64,000 nt of DNA from Dioscorea cayenensis subsp. rotundata (taxonomy: Eukaryota; Streptophyta; Magnoliopsida; Dioscoreales; Dioscoreaceae). Made by a program: the position numbers and the translations under genes. Below, piece by piece: positions 24,311 through 35,735 of the stretch; positions within the stretch are counted from its first letter, which is position 1, and each line of letters begins with the position of its first letter. The DNA lies in the NCBI RefSeq assembly GCF_009730915.1, contig NC_052475.1, forward strand, positions 24,365,016 through 24,429,015, written 5' to 3'. The notes under the pieces were generated by a model. It had not been told where the DNA came from. It ran no database searches and saw only the letters and a list, made by a program, of their open reading frames with translations.

Positions 24311-25537
24311 CAAGTCCAAGATGCAAATTCAAATATCGAAGACACAACTTCACCAGTTTTTTAAGTCATGTTCAAGATGCATATTTCGACCGTTGACGAA
24401 GACCAAAAGTCGACAAAAGTCAAAGCGCGATTTTCGGCAAAATAGTCGGAAGGAGATAAAAGGCTACAATTATTGTTGTGTCAAGATGATTAAATTCCAA
24501 ATTTCTTGTACTTTTAACGAAGACTATGAATTCATGAATAAAAATTTATTTGTTAGAGTTTGTTTCTTTTTTCACACTTATTTTCTTAATCGGAGGTTCC
24601 TGTGACAATGTCCAGGGTAATTAACATTAGGGCTTGCCCCTAATTGAAGTCATGAACCCATAATCCCTTGAAGTCTACAAAATATTAAAATTTGATTTGT
24701 GATCTATGCTTTTTATCCGGTCAATCCTAATCAAAGGCCGGATGGAAAGAAAAGAGCCCACAATAAATAACTAATATAAAATTCTTTTGTATAAAATTCA
24801 ATATGAAATCAAATTAAACATGATGCAAAGTAAAAAAAGTCATCATCGGCCTTCTTTATTTTTGTCTTGTGTTAAAGCGAGTCCATTAGGCCAGTTGGTG
24901 GTTGTGGCGGTCCATAGGAATAATGGTCACACCTCTTCATGACATCAAAAGATTATATTCACACATCATGTGTATGTGTATATATAGGTAAAAAAACCAA
25001 AAAGCGAAAAATTAAAAAGAAAGAAAGAAGGGAAACAAGGTCACTATCAGGACATGAGCATCAAAATGGAAGAAAATTCCAAAATTTCTTTTGAGTGTGC
25101 TTTGACTTTAACAATGCATTACCAACCATATTCTTAGTTGCTATCTCTAAATAAATAAATGGCTACATTTGTAGCTCTTCATAAGGCTTTTTTCCTTGCG
25201 GATTGTGTAAATTACTTGGTCTTTTGAGGATGAAAAATGAGTAAAAGTAGAAGCATATGGACGTAAGACTTTTCTTGGGAAAAGATACTGCATCATGTGA
25301 GAATTTCCCCCTTGAAAAAGATGTGAAAACAAAGTAGAGTAGAGAAAAAATTACTTTTGCTTTTTGTTTTATTTTGATTTTAGAAATTATGAAATACTTG
25401 AAAAAATTACTTTTCATTTTGTTTTATTTTGATTTTTTTTTTCTGATAAAATTGACAAACAACTCATTTTAATCAAAACTGTGATTAGGTTCATTTTTCA
25501 ATTTCTCACTTTAAATCAAAAAAATTATTTTTCTAAT
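24311..25537. other. Intergenic stretch after minisatellite B
   Basis: No gene seen. The segment 24360-24630 follows the array and has a different base composition (GACCAAAAGTCGACAAAAGTC), and may belong to the same repetitive unit as the arrays. Confidence 0.35.
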
Positions 25538-25550
25538 ATGCAAGCGGCTG
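25538..25550. repeat. Left target-site duplication of SINE
   Basis: ATGCAAGCGGCTG; the right copy at 25735-25747 is ATGCAAGCAGCTG, with one difference. Confidence 0.85.
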
Positions 25551-25734
25551 CCAATGACCATTTGGTCTATTGGCATAGAGTCCTTTGCGTAGGGTGTTCG
25601 TTTCGAGTGTCGAGCGTGGCTCTCCGAGTTCGATCCCCATCTCACGCAAAGTGAGGGTACGGTTCGGTGGTGAGCGCTGCTCCCCCACATGTTCGACCCT
25701 GGGTTCCGGCGCTTATCGCTTTTCTCCAACAAAA
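25551..25734 (+). mobile_element. tRNA-type SINE, 184 bp
   Basis: A compact 184-bp insertion lies between 13-bp direct repeats that differ at one base. The 5' part looks tRNA-derived: TGGCATAGAGTC near 25571 resembles the Pol III A box (TRGCNNAGNNGG) and GAGTTCGATCCCC near 25626-25638 matches the B box (GTTCGANNCC). The body is GC-rich against an AT-rich background and ends CTTTTCTCCAACAAAA. It has no coding capacity and would need LINE enzymes for movement. I do not recognise the family. Confidence 0.85.
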
Positions 25735-25747
25735 ATGCAAGCAGCTG
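25735..25747. repeat. Right target-site duplication of SINE
   Basis: ATGCAAGCAGCTG, pairing with 25538-25550. Confidence 0.85.
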
Positions 25748-25883
25748 TTGTTTTCTATTTAAATCATAATAATAGTTACTTTCACCCGATATTTCATTTG
25801 ATGTTTTTAACCATTAAAATAATATTTATATTATAAAAAATAAGTTTTTGTTTTATTTTGTACACAATTAATTTTTTTTTTTT

Positions 25884-28800
25884 TGATTCTGTGCATGATT
25901 GTATTAATCAAATTCGGTCCCTAGATGAGCCTCGATTAAGAGCCACTTTGGGCCAGGCGGATGCCTCTTCAGAGGCCCGCGAGAACTAGTTGGTTGTTTA
26001 ATGAATATTTTAAATTGGAATGTTAGGGGCTTAGGTAGGCCAGCTATGAGGAATTTAGTTAGAGACTTTCTTAATTTCAATTTTGCGGATGTTTGTTGCT
26101 TGCAAGAAACAAAACTGGAGGTGCTCTCTGCCGCTATCTGGCGGGAAATTAGGGGAACTAGACTGGACCATTTCGCTGTCTTGGCAGCGAAAGGTTCGGC
26201 AGGGGGAATTGTGATTGGATGGAACAGCTTGTTGTTTACCGGGACGGTAACACAAGTGGGTGTTTTTAGTTTATCTGTTGAGTTTCTGTCCAAAAGGGAC
26301 AACCTTAAATGGCGTTGCACGGCGGTTTATGGTCCTAATGAGCGGGTACGTAAGCATGCCTTCTGGACGGAACTTCTCAATAGCAAAGGGGATTTCCACG
26401 GACCGTGGGTTATTTGTGGGGACTTTAATGCGATTTTTGATATCAGCGATAAACCCTCGGGCAATCCTAATTTGGAGGATATCCGCTATGCCAATAATCT
26501 GTTGAGGTCTTTGAGTTTACAGGAGCCACCCACGGTGGGTAGGAAATTCACTTGGACAAATGGGCAAGATTCACCTATTTGGGTCAAACTTGATCGGTTC
26601 CTGGTGAATGATTGTTGGCTAGAGCGGTTTTCTAGGGTCATTCAATCTAGCTTACCTAGACTTGGTTCCTATCTAGATTACAATGGTTGCAGGAGGGTGA
26701 TGAAAATAGGAAATTCTTTCATGCGGTAGCCAACGGACGAAAAAATCGCAACTTCATCCCTAGTCTTACACAGAATGGAAATATACTGTTGGAGTCTCGT
26801 GAGATCGGGAAGGTCTTCACTGAGCACTTTAAGCAGCTGTTTGGTAACAAGCGCCCTAGGAGGCTCAAGATCGATTTTTAGAATCTCTTGCGATTCAAGA
26901 CTCCTGTGGACCTTTCAATGCTGGAACGACCTTTAATCGAGGATGAAATCAAGAAAGCGGTGTTTGATCTAGGAGGGGACAAAGCCCCGGGACCTGATGG
27001 CTTCCCCCTGCAATTCTTTAAGCATTTCTGGGACTTGATTAAAGTCGATCTTACGCATCTGTGTGAGGACTTCTACAGGAATAGAACGAATATCGAAAGA
27101 ATTGGGCCAACATTGCTCTTATTCCAAAGGTGGATACGCCTGAGACACCTGGGGATTTCAGACCAATCAGTTTATTAAATTCATCTCTAAAGATTCTATC
27201 TAAGCTGCTGGCGTCTCGTCTGAGCACGGTGATCAATTCTCTTGTGGATGTGAAGCAATCGGCGTTCTTGAAAGGACGTTGTATTCTAGATAATATCGCC
27301 ACCGCTGAGGAGCTTATTTTTAGTGTCCACAAGAGGAGGGTCCCGGGTCATATCTTAAAAGTGCACTTTTCCAAGGCCTTTGATAGGGTGGATTGGAACT
27401 TCTTATTTGAGTTGCTAAAAGCGAGGGGCTTTGGGGACCGTTGGATCGGATGGATCAAATGCATTATAGAATCTTCTAAGGCTTCCATCCTGGTCAATGG
27501 TTCGCCTAACGGCTATGTTCGTTATCTTAGCGGGTTACGTCAGGGAGATCCACTTTCCCCCTTACTTTTCGTGCTAGTCACGGATGTTCTTAGTACGATG
27601 TTTTCGCACGCTCTGAAATCTAGGGTTTTAGTGTGTGTACCCCTGGGGGTTTGGGGTAGTAAATGTCACCTTCACTATGTGGATGATTTGCTTGTCATTA
27701 CAACTGGTGGTCTTCAAGACTTGCGCATAGTCAAGCTAATTTTGCTAATTTTCGAAGGTCTGTCGGGGTTAGCTGTTAATTTTTCAAAAACTTGATTTTA
27801 CTCGACTGAGCTGGATGTGCTACCAGATAGGGAGGCGGCGGAAACCCTATGCTGTGCTAGGGGTTTGTTACCTGTTACCTATTTGGGTATTCCTATTGCG
27901 GGCAGGAGACCTAGGAAGCAAGACTGGGAGGGTCTTATCACTAAAATTCGTAGAAGATTATCCACCTGGAAAGCGAGACAACTATCCATGGGGGGCGACT
28001 TACGCTCGTTAATTCGGTCCTATCTGCGATCCCTACATATTGGATGTCGTTGTTTCGTTTACCTGGTTGGGTTATCAAAGAGATTAACAGAAAGGGATTT
28101 TCTTTGGTCTGGACCGGACATTGAGCACCCGCGGTGGAGAATAGCAAGTTGGGGTACTCTTTGTCGTCCTAGGGAACAAGGTGGTTGGGGTATTCTTGAG
28201 TTATCAAATTTTAATCTCACGCTCTTGGGCAAATGGTGGTGGAAGTTATTGACGGATGCTACGTGGTGTGGTGCTGATATCTTACAATTTAACTACGGTG
28301 TTACTCGTTGGAATATGTTTCCCAGGAAAACGGGTAGGATTTCCTACTTCTGGTATGGCGTTTTGAGCTGTCTGCCGGCTTTTAGGGGGTGCGTGCTGCA
28401 CGAGGTTAACTCTGGAACTGAAACATTATTCTGGAAGGATAGTTGGTTCGCGGGGCGGGCACCTATGTTCATCTGGCCGGAGGAATTCAAAAGGGCTAGT
28501 GAGCTCAACGGAGGTGCGCGAGATGTGTTCCCTCCTAAATCAGGCCCCTTTCTCTGGGGAGGATGAGTGTCGGAACTACAGGGATAGACTAATGGATTTT
28601 GATGGGCTGAAGGAGACAAAAAAAGGTATAGGATGAATGGAAATGGTATCTTCACGGTCAAATCTTTCTACTTGTTTCTAATTGATGGAGGTGTGTGTTG
28701 CCCTATTGCCCGGTTCTTCTGGAGGAAGCCATGTCCGAAGAAAGTTAGCCTGTTTAACTGGTTAGCTGAGAAGTATAAGATTCTCACCATGGATGTCCTC

Positions 28801-29460
28801 GCGAAAAGGGGTTGTAATCGCCTCCCTACGACGACCTGCGTCCTATGCAATTCGGATATAGAGTCGGCGGATCATCTCTTCTTACATTGTTTGGTTGCTA
28901 GAAAGGTGTGGGGGTATTTCGTGCACTTACTGCATCTCCCAGATCCTCCTGGGTCTATGCAGGAGATCTGGCGAGGTTGGAGAACTTCGATTCGGGCTAA
29001 CTTTAGGGAGTTTGGGGGCTTAGTTGTTAAGGCTATTGTGTGGAATATTTGGCTTGTTAGAAATGATTGTATATTTAATGCCAGCTGTTTGTCTACGCAT
29101 GCCCTTGTTTTGAAGATTGATCGTATGTTGATATCTTGGCTCTCTTCAGTTGTCGAAGGTTCGCGAGAGACGATGGAGGATCCTATTGCCATGCTGCGGC
29201 AGAGCACGGAAGCCCTAGGGACCAGTGGAGTGGAGTCTGGTGGTGATCCACTCCCCGGGGTTGATCTTGTGTCTATTTCTGGCTAGTCTGTTATTGTATT
29301 ATGTTGGACTGAGAATCCTGCGTTGATTCTCACCCGACGCCGTTTGTTCTTTCACTTCTCGTGGTGTTTTGTTGGTCTTTGGTTAGCGCTGGCGCCCGGT
29401 TTGTATCCCTTCCCTTTTTATGTAATGCAGTGGTTTATCCACCTTTTCAAAAAAAAAAAA
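25884..29460 (+). mobile_element. LINE B1: L1-type LINE with endonuclease, internally deleted
   Basis: This is the longest LINE here. From 26001 it encodes the apurinic-type endonuclease (NILNWNVRGLG, CLQETKLE, CGDFNAIF), then the reverse transcriptase with LRQGDPLSPLLF and a YVDD box at 27676-27687, then the thumb region and the zf-RVT (CVLCNSDIESADHLFLHC). The 3' end has the tail GTGGTTTATCCACCTTTTC plus an A run. It lacks ORF1. Defects: a deletion near 26670-26690 that removes the SDH motif and the linker to RT, a TAG at 26879, a TGA near 27793 and a one-base loss in a G run near 27990. The left end is uncertain; AATTAATTTTTTTT on the left and AATTCATTTTTTTT on the right could be target duplications. 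Confidence 0.88.
26001..29286 (+). pseudogene. LINE B1 ORF2 remnant (EN-RT-zf-RVT)
   Basis: The decayed ORF2 reads in pieces: endonuclease 26001-26670; pre-RT block (ENRKFFHAVANGRKNRN) 26687-26881; RT 26888-27120 and 27130-27795; thumb 27817-28566; zf-RVT and C-terminus 28633-29286. Ala to Val in the YADD box (YVDD) affects the catalytic loop but leaves both Asp residues. Not functional. Confidence 0.88.
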
Positions 29461-30660
29461 ATTCATTTTTTTTAAACAACATATATAATTTTGTGAGAAT
29501 TTCCCCTTGAAAAAAGATGTGAAAACAATACTATGATAGTGATTCATAATGCATTAGCTTTATATTTATGTTTTCCATTTCTTATTTGTTTTATTTGATT
29601 CATATCCCATAAAAAAAAATAAAAAAATAAAAAATAAAAAAAAATCTCTTGTGCTTAGTTAGATAGGTTAGTAAAAGCCACCAAGAATAGTGAATAAGCA
29701 GTGCAAAGTTAAATATCTTTGATGTAGTGATATGTAAATAAACAATTGAATATTGTATTAATACTATTTATAAAGTCATATGTGGAAAAAGCCTTATTCT
29801 TTACTCTTCTAAAATTGCAAGACAGAGGAGATTTACTTTTGTCGAATTGTAATTATTGAGATATAATTTTGGTTGCATGTGGCAGACTCTGATTGCCCCG
29901 TGAATTAATCCCCCACATAATAAATTCTTAGGGTATCGTTAAACTATCGTAACTAATGCATCACCATATCTGTCAGTCCTTTTAATACCCCTTTATGGGG
30001 CGACGCTTGTTGTCTCTGTCAAAAAAAAATACAATAAGTTTCAAGCCTAAAAATTAGGATGCTTATATGTGTTGTATCTTTATGTGTATGTTTCAAATGT
30101 TAATGAATATACATATCAACTCCTCCATTGTTAACTGTATATTAGGACTTTCTCCTATCTTCAACACATGATAAACCTTTTCAATACCTTTGTGTGTCCT
30201 TCTTCTTCTTCTTCTTCTTCTTCTTCTTCAAAATTCTAAAAGCTTCTTATTGGCGATAAGGATAAAAATTTGAGAGAATTATTTGTAGCTATGTAAAAAT
30301 CAAAGAGTTGTATATATATATATACTCACTCACTGATAAAATAAATTTTCTCACTGTAAAAACAAGAAAAGGCTTTCTCCTGCTCTCGTTCCTAAACCGT
30401 GAATAACCAACCATTCAAGTGGATGAGTAAACAAATAATTTCAAATCCGATCACACTAAATCATGCACCCTTTTGTTCTTATCATTAAAAAAATTAAAAA
30501 AATTAAAAAAATTAAAAAAATTAAAAAAATTAAAAAAATTAAAAAAATTAAAAGAACACACTTTTAAGTGCAAGTGATGTAAGATTTGTTCTTATTCTTA
30601 TTGTTGAAAGCACATAACTTGTTAAAGAAAAGATACTCGATCCATATGTTGACTGACAAA

Positions 30661-30694
<34 letters not shown>

Positions 30695-31786
30695 GTATAG
30701 CTGACTGAATTAAACATGTCTATGATATGACGAGCATTTTCATATCCACCATTTTTTGTGCCCCACTTACCATATTATGATAACATTATGTATAGATTTC
30801 TTCTTATCGATCAAGTGATCACTCTTTTTCTGACGTTGCATTTTCATATTCTTTTCTTCTTCGCTTTTTAAAACAATTAATTTACAGTGTTATTAATGGC
30901 CCAATAGAACCAAGGAAAGATAAGCAATGGCAGGGATTTATCATTTATGCTGGTGAGATGTCTCTTCACGGACAACTCAGATCAGTGTATTCATATCCGG
31001 AACGTGCTACCCAAATTGCACACATAGCTGTCAGCCTGGCACTACTATTGATACCATATCAATGTACACTATTATTTAAATTCTCCATATTTATTTATTT
31101 TAATTGTCTAATACTATTTGATGTCGGTAACTTTCATTTTGGTATTTTGCATTTTTAACATGAGTTTAGAACCCATTTTATGAAACCTACCATTTTGGTT
31201 GGCGTTTTATTTTCAAGCCATTTATATTAATTTAAATAAATTTGGACACATAATATAAACTATATACATGTACTTTTTAAAATGTTTTTGTTGTTTTTTT
31301 ATATGTTCATCTAATTATATATATATAAGATAATGAATTGATAGAAGGAATAAAAGATAATAATTCACATAGAGAGCTAGAAAAACTAATAATTTACAAA
31401 TGGATTTTAATTTCTATAAATTTAAAATTTTCCATTAGTTTTAATAAATTTTCTTAAACTGCAATCGGTTAAAAGGGCACATTTTTTTAACGATATCTTA
31501 ATTGTGCAAAAGGGTCACCTATATGAAACTACAGGGGACAAAAAAAGACAAAAAAAAGAAAAAAAGAAAAATACATATATGACCAATGTAATTAACACGA
31601 ATGAATGAAAATCGGATTTTCCGCTGCCGACTTTATAGTCTCATTAAGTAGCAATACTAATTTTCTTTTTCTTTTTTTTTTACAAAAGAAAAGGTCGTAA
31701 TACTAATTCCACCTTTCATTAATCCTCTTACCTTTTCTATGAAAAGATGGTAATACTAATTCAACCTTTCATTAAAAGCAGGTAAG
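29461..31786. other. Intergenic stretch between LINE B1 and LINE B2
   Basis: No gene seen. It holds several simple repeats: CTT near 30198-30229, TTAAAAAAA at 30485-30554, and ATT near 30662-30694. A segment ending CGACGCTTGTTGTCTCTGTC plus an A run (about 29885-30029) resembles a retroposon 3' end, but no flanking duplication was found. Confidence 0.4.
30485..30554. repeat. 9-bp TTAAAAAAA tandem array
   Basis: Seven full TTAAAAAAA units followed by a partial one; a regular 9-bp period of pure A/T. Confidence 0.9.
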
Positions 31787-31795
31787 AAACACCCA
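31787..31795. repeat. Left target-site duplication of LINE B2
   Basis: AAACACCCA, repeated at 34323-34331 right after the LINE tail. Confidence 0.75.
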
Positions 31796-34322
31796 AAATC
31801 GATTTTGAACCTCTTGCGATTCAAGATTCCTGTGGACATTTCAATGCTGGAACGACCTTTTACCGAGGATGAAATCAAGAAAGCGGTGTTTGATCTAGGA
31901 GGGGACAAAGCCCCAGGACCTGATGGCTTCCCCCTGCAATTCTTTAAGCATTTCTGGGATTTGATTAAAGTTGATCTTACGCACCTGTGTGAGAACTTCT
32001 ATTGGAATAGAGCAAATATCGAAAGGATTAATTGGGCCAACATTGCTCTTATTCCTAAGGTAGATACGCCTGAGTCACCTGGGGATTTCAGACCAATCAG
32101 TTTATTAAGTTCATCTCTAAAAATTCTATCTAAGCTGCTGGCGTCTCGTCTGAGCACGGTGATCAATTCTCTTGTGGATGTGGAGCAATCGGCGTTCTTG
32201 AAAGGACGTTGTATTCTAGATAATATCGCCACCGCTGAGGAGCTTATTTTTAGTGTCCACAAGAGGAGGCTCCCGGGTCATATCTTAAAAGTGGACTTTT
32301 CCAAGGCCTTTGATAGGGAGGATTGGGACTTCTTATTTGAGTTGCTAAAAGCCAGGGGTTTTGGGGACCGATGGATCGGATGGATCAAATGCATTCTAGA
32401 ATCTTCTAAGGCTTCCATCCTAGTCAATGGTTCGCCTAACGGCTATGTTCGTTATCTTAGCGGGTTACGTCAGGGAGATCCACTTTCCCCCTTACTTTTC
32501 GTGCTAGTCACGGACGTTGTTAGTACGATGCTTTCGCACGCTCTGAGATCTAAGGTTTTAGTGGGTGTGCCCCTGGGGGTTTGGGGTAGTAAATGTCACC
32601 TTCACTATGCGGATGATTTGCTTGTCATTACAACTGGTGGTCTTCAAGACTTGCGCATAGTCAAGCTAATTTTGCTAATTTTCGAAGGTCTGTCGGGGTT
32701 AGCTGTTAATTTTTCAAAAACATGCCTTTACTCGACTGAGCTGGATGTGCTACCAGATAGGGAGGCGGCGGAAACCTTATGCTGTGCTAGGGGTTTGTTA
32801 CATGTTACCTATTTGGGTATTCCTATTGCGGGCAGGAGACCTAGGAAGCAAGATTGGGAGGGTCTTATCACTAAAATTCGTAGAAGATTATCCACCTGGA
32901 AAACGAGACAACTATCCATGGGGGGGGCGACTTACGCTCGTTAATTCGGTCCTATCTGCGATCCCTACATATTGGATGTCGTTGTTTCGTTTACCTGGTT
33001 GGGTTATCAAGGAGATTAACAGAATTAGAAGGGATTTTCTTTGGTCTGGACCGGACATTGAGCACCCGCGGTGGAGATTAGCAAGTTGGGATACTCTTTG
33101 TCGTCCAAGGGAACAAGCTGGTTGGGGTATTCTTGAGTTATCAAATTTTAATCTCGCGCTCTTGGGCAAATGGTGGTGGAAGTTATTGACGGATGCTACT
33201 TGGTGTGTTGCTGATATCTTACAATTTAACTACGGTGTTATTCGTTGGAATATGTTCCCCAGGAAAACGGGTAGGATTTCCTACTTCTGGAAAGGCGTTT
33301 TGAGCTGTCTGCCGGCTTTTAGGGGAGGGCACCTATGTTCATCTGGCCGGAGGAATTAAAAAGGGCTAGTGAGCCCAACGGATCGGTGCGCGAGATGAGT
33401 TCCCTCCTAAATCAATCCCCTTTCTCTGGTGAGGATGAGAGTCGGAACTACAGGGATAGACTAATGGATTTTGACGGGGCTGAAGGAGACAGAAAAATGT
33501 GGAGGTTGAACGGAAATGGTATCTTCACGGTCAAATCTTTCTACTTGTTTCTAATTGATGGAGGTGTGTGTTGCCCTATTGCCCGGTTCTACTGGAGGAA
33601 GCCATGTCCGAAGAAAGTTAGCCTTTTTAACTGGTTAGCTGAGAAGAATAAGATTCTCACCATGGATGTCCTCGCGAAAAGGGGTTGTAATCGCCTCCCT
33701 ACGACTACCTGCGTCCTATGCAATTCGGATATAGAGTCGGCTGATCATCTCTTCTTACATTGTTTGGTTGCTAGAAAGGTGTGGGGGTATTTCGTGCATT
33801 TACTGCATCTCCCAGATCCTCCTGGGTCTATGCAGGAGATCTGGCGGGGTTGGAGAACCTCGATTCGGGCTAACTTTAGGGAGATTGGGGGCTTAGTTGG
33901 TAAGGCTATTGTGTGTAATATTTGGCTTGTTATAAATGATTGTATTTAATGCCAACTGTTTGTCTACGGATGCCCTTGTTTTGAAGATTGATCGTATGTT
34001 GATATCTTGGCTCTCTTCAGTTGTCGAAGGTTCGCGAAAGACGATGGAGGATCCTAATGCCATGCTTCGGCAGAGCACGGAGGCCCTAGGGACCAGTGGA
34101 GTGGAGTCTGACGGTGATCCACTCCCCGGGGTTGATCTTGTGCCTATATCGGGCTAGTCTGTTATTGTATTGTGTTGGAATGAAAATCCTGCGTTGATTC
34201 TCACCCGGCGCCGTTTGTTCTTCCACTTCTCGTGGTGTTTTGTTAATCTTTGATTGGCGCTTGCGCCCTGTTTGTATCCCTTCTCTTGTTATTTTAATGA
34301 CAGTGGTTTATCCACATTTTCA
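31796..34322 (+). mobile_element. LINE B2: 5'-truncated copy of the B1 family
   Basis: This copy is nearly identical to LINE B1 from B1 position about 26870 onward, but it starts in the pre-RT region and is flanked by a different duplication (AAACACCCA), so it is an independent insertion in the same orientation. RT is in one frame from 31805 to about 32930 and carries an intact YADD box at 32606-32617. It differs from B1 by a deletion near 33325, where the segment around CVLHEVNSGTETLFWKD in B1 is missing, and by an 8-G run near 32919 that shifts the frame. It ends GTGGTTTATCCACATTTTC. Confidence 0.92.
31805..34157 (+). pseudogene. LINE B2 ORF2 remnant (RT-zf-RVT)
   Basis: Segments: RT 31805-32944 (LRQGDPLSPLLF, HYADDLL, YLGIPIAGRRPRKQDW), thumb 32935-33359 in another frame, zf-RVT 33335-33949, and C-terminus 33936-34157. 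It has lost its 5' half and shifts frame at least three times. Confidence 0.88.
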
Positions 34323-34331
34323 AAACACCCA
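34323..34331. repeat. Right target-site duplication of LINE B2
   Basis: AAACACCCA, matching 31787-31795. Overlap with the A tail makes the exact edge uncertain by a few bases. Confidence 0.75.
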
Positions 34332-34778
34332 TCCCACAAAAATTATCAAAATTAAACAAATACATAAATATATAAAATAAGAGTTTTAACAAAATGGCAA
34401 ATTATACTGGTCATAAATTCATAATTAACACTAATAAAATCCAAAATGAAATATATATATATATATACATCATACATTCATCGGACTCAAAAGTAGACCT
34501 TTCCCTATATTCCTTTTTTTTACAAATTCCGCGCAGAAATTTAAATTCTGGAAAAGAAAATAAAATAAAATAAAAATAAAGAAAGAAGGTCCCTCCCGGT
34601 TTTCCCCCCCAATTATTTAATGACAAAAATATCTACATACATAGCGAACTTAATTACAAAAAAAAAGACCCTCCATCAAGACAAATTATATTCACATAAT
34701 GGTTGGTGGCTGTTAATTTATAACAATCTCTTTCGCCTCTTGATCTGGTTATCTATGTACGGTGGAGATCGCTTGGTT
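34332..34778. other. AT-rich spacer downstream of the minus-strand gene at 34779
   Basis: No gene seen; contains a TA run near 34450-34467. It would hold the 3' UTR of the minus-strand gene. Confidence 0.4.
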
Positions 34779-35340
34779 TCAAGCAACGGCTGTGATGCTT
34801 CGGGATGGGCGGTCACGGCGCTCGAGGCAATCAAAACCCTCGATGCGGACCGGAGCCGGTTTGAACCCATACTTGGTCGGGGCGCAACCCTTTCGGGTTG
34901 GAGACATAGGTGAACCAGCCGGGTTAGTTTGGATCGGACCCAGTTTGGGTTCGCGGAAACGGGCGTCGTGTATTAACGGGTTAGCGGATCTACTCGGCGG
35001 GGATCCGGTAAAGAACGGCGGCGATGAGGGTGTCGCGTTGTTTTGCTCACCTCCCTTTTAATAAATAAATAAATAAATAAAAATTAATTAGATCTAACGA
35101 TCAGGGCCGTAGGTTGTTGATCCAACGGCAGGATACTTTTTCCATAAAATAAAAGAGAAAAAATACCTTAGAGAGGAAAATATCAAGGAGCTCAGCGCCG
35201 GCTATGGTGTCGAACGGCGTCGGTCGGAGGCGGCATCCGTCGAGGTCGGTAGCTGCGGGGATGGAGAGTTGGGAGAGCCGGCGAGGTTTGGGGCAAAAGA
35301 TGGGGCGCTCGGAGTTGGGATGCATAGCGAACCGGCTCAT
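34779..35340 (-). CDS. Small plant-specific protein of unknown function, 149 aa
   Basis: I read two exons, 35340-35167 and 35054-34779, joined in frame across a GT-AG intron to give 149 residues. The N-terminus (RPIFCPKPRRLSQLSI), an AGAELLDIFLSK block at the exon end, FFTGSPPSRSANPLIHDARF at about 69-88, and a C-terminus VRIEGFDCLERRDRPSRSI match, from memory, a family of short, mostly disordered Arabidopsis and rice proteins without known biochemical role. GC content is clearly higher than the flanks. A likely leader intron (35615-35388) lies upstream, with a GTAAG donor, a TTTCAG acceptor, and a TATA box at 35721-35730. No function is proposed. Confidence 0.75.
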
Positions 35341-35735
35341 CTTGGATCCGATCTTGTGAGTCCTACAAGTGTCTATAGCTACAGCAGCTGAAATTGAAGC
35401 AAAAAAGAACAGTTTTTTCAGATCATTCATTCCTCTTTTGCTTTTATTTTTGCAGATCTGATAGATTTATGAGATTCATTGAAGGCGAAAGTCGGAAAAC
35501 TTCAGATCTGGTGAGAAGAAGAATATTTTCACCAGGAAAAAAGAAAAAAAGGGTGAAAAACATGAGAAAAAAACAAAGGCGGAGGGGAGAGGAGAGATGA
35601 GAGGAGATGGCTTACCGTAGGAAGATGCTGCTGCTTTGTGATTGGAGAAAGGAAAGGGAAAGGGAAAGGAGTGGAGGATGAGACGGAGTTGAAGCAGATG
35701 AGATGCAATAGTTGAGAGATTATATATAAAGCGAG
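35341..35735 (-). promoter_or_regulatory. Putative 5' leader, leader intron and TATA box of the 34779 gene
   Basis: On the minus strand, TTTATATATAATC (35720-35730) is a good TATA box. A possible donor CG|GTAAGC sits at 35615 and a possible acceptor TTTCAG ends at 35388, giving a 228-bp intron in the 5' UTR. This is based on splice-like signals only. Confidence 0.45.

Noticed and set aside
25551-25734. Functional tRNA gene
   Set aside because: A- and B-box-like words exist but are too far apart for a tRNA and no cloverleaf with acceptor pairing is seen; the flanking duplication shows a SINE.
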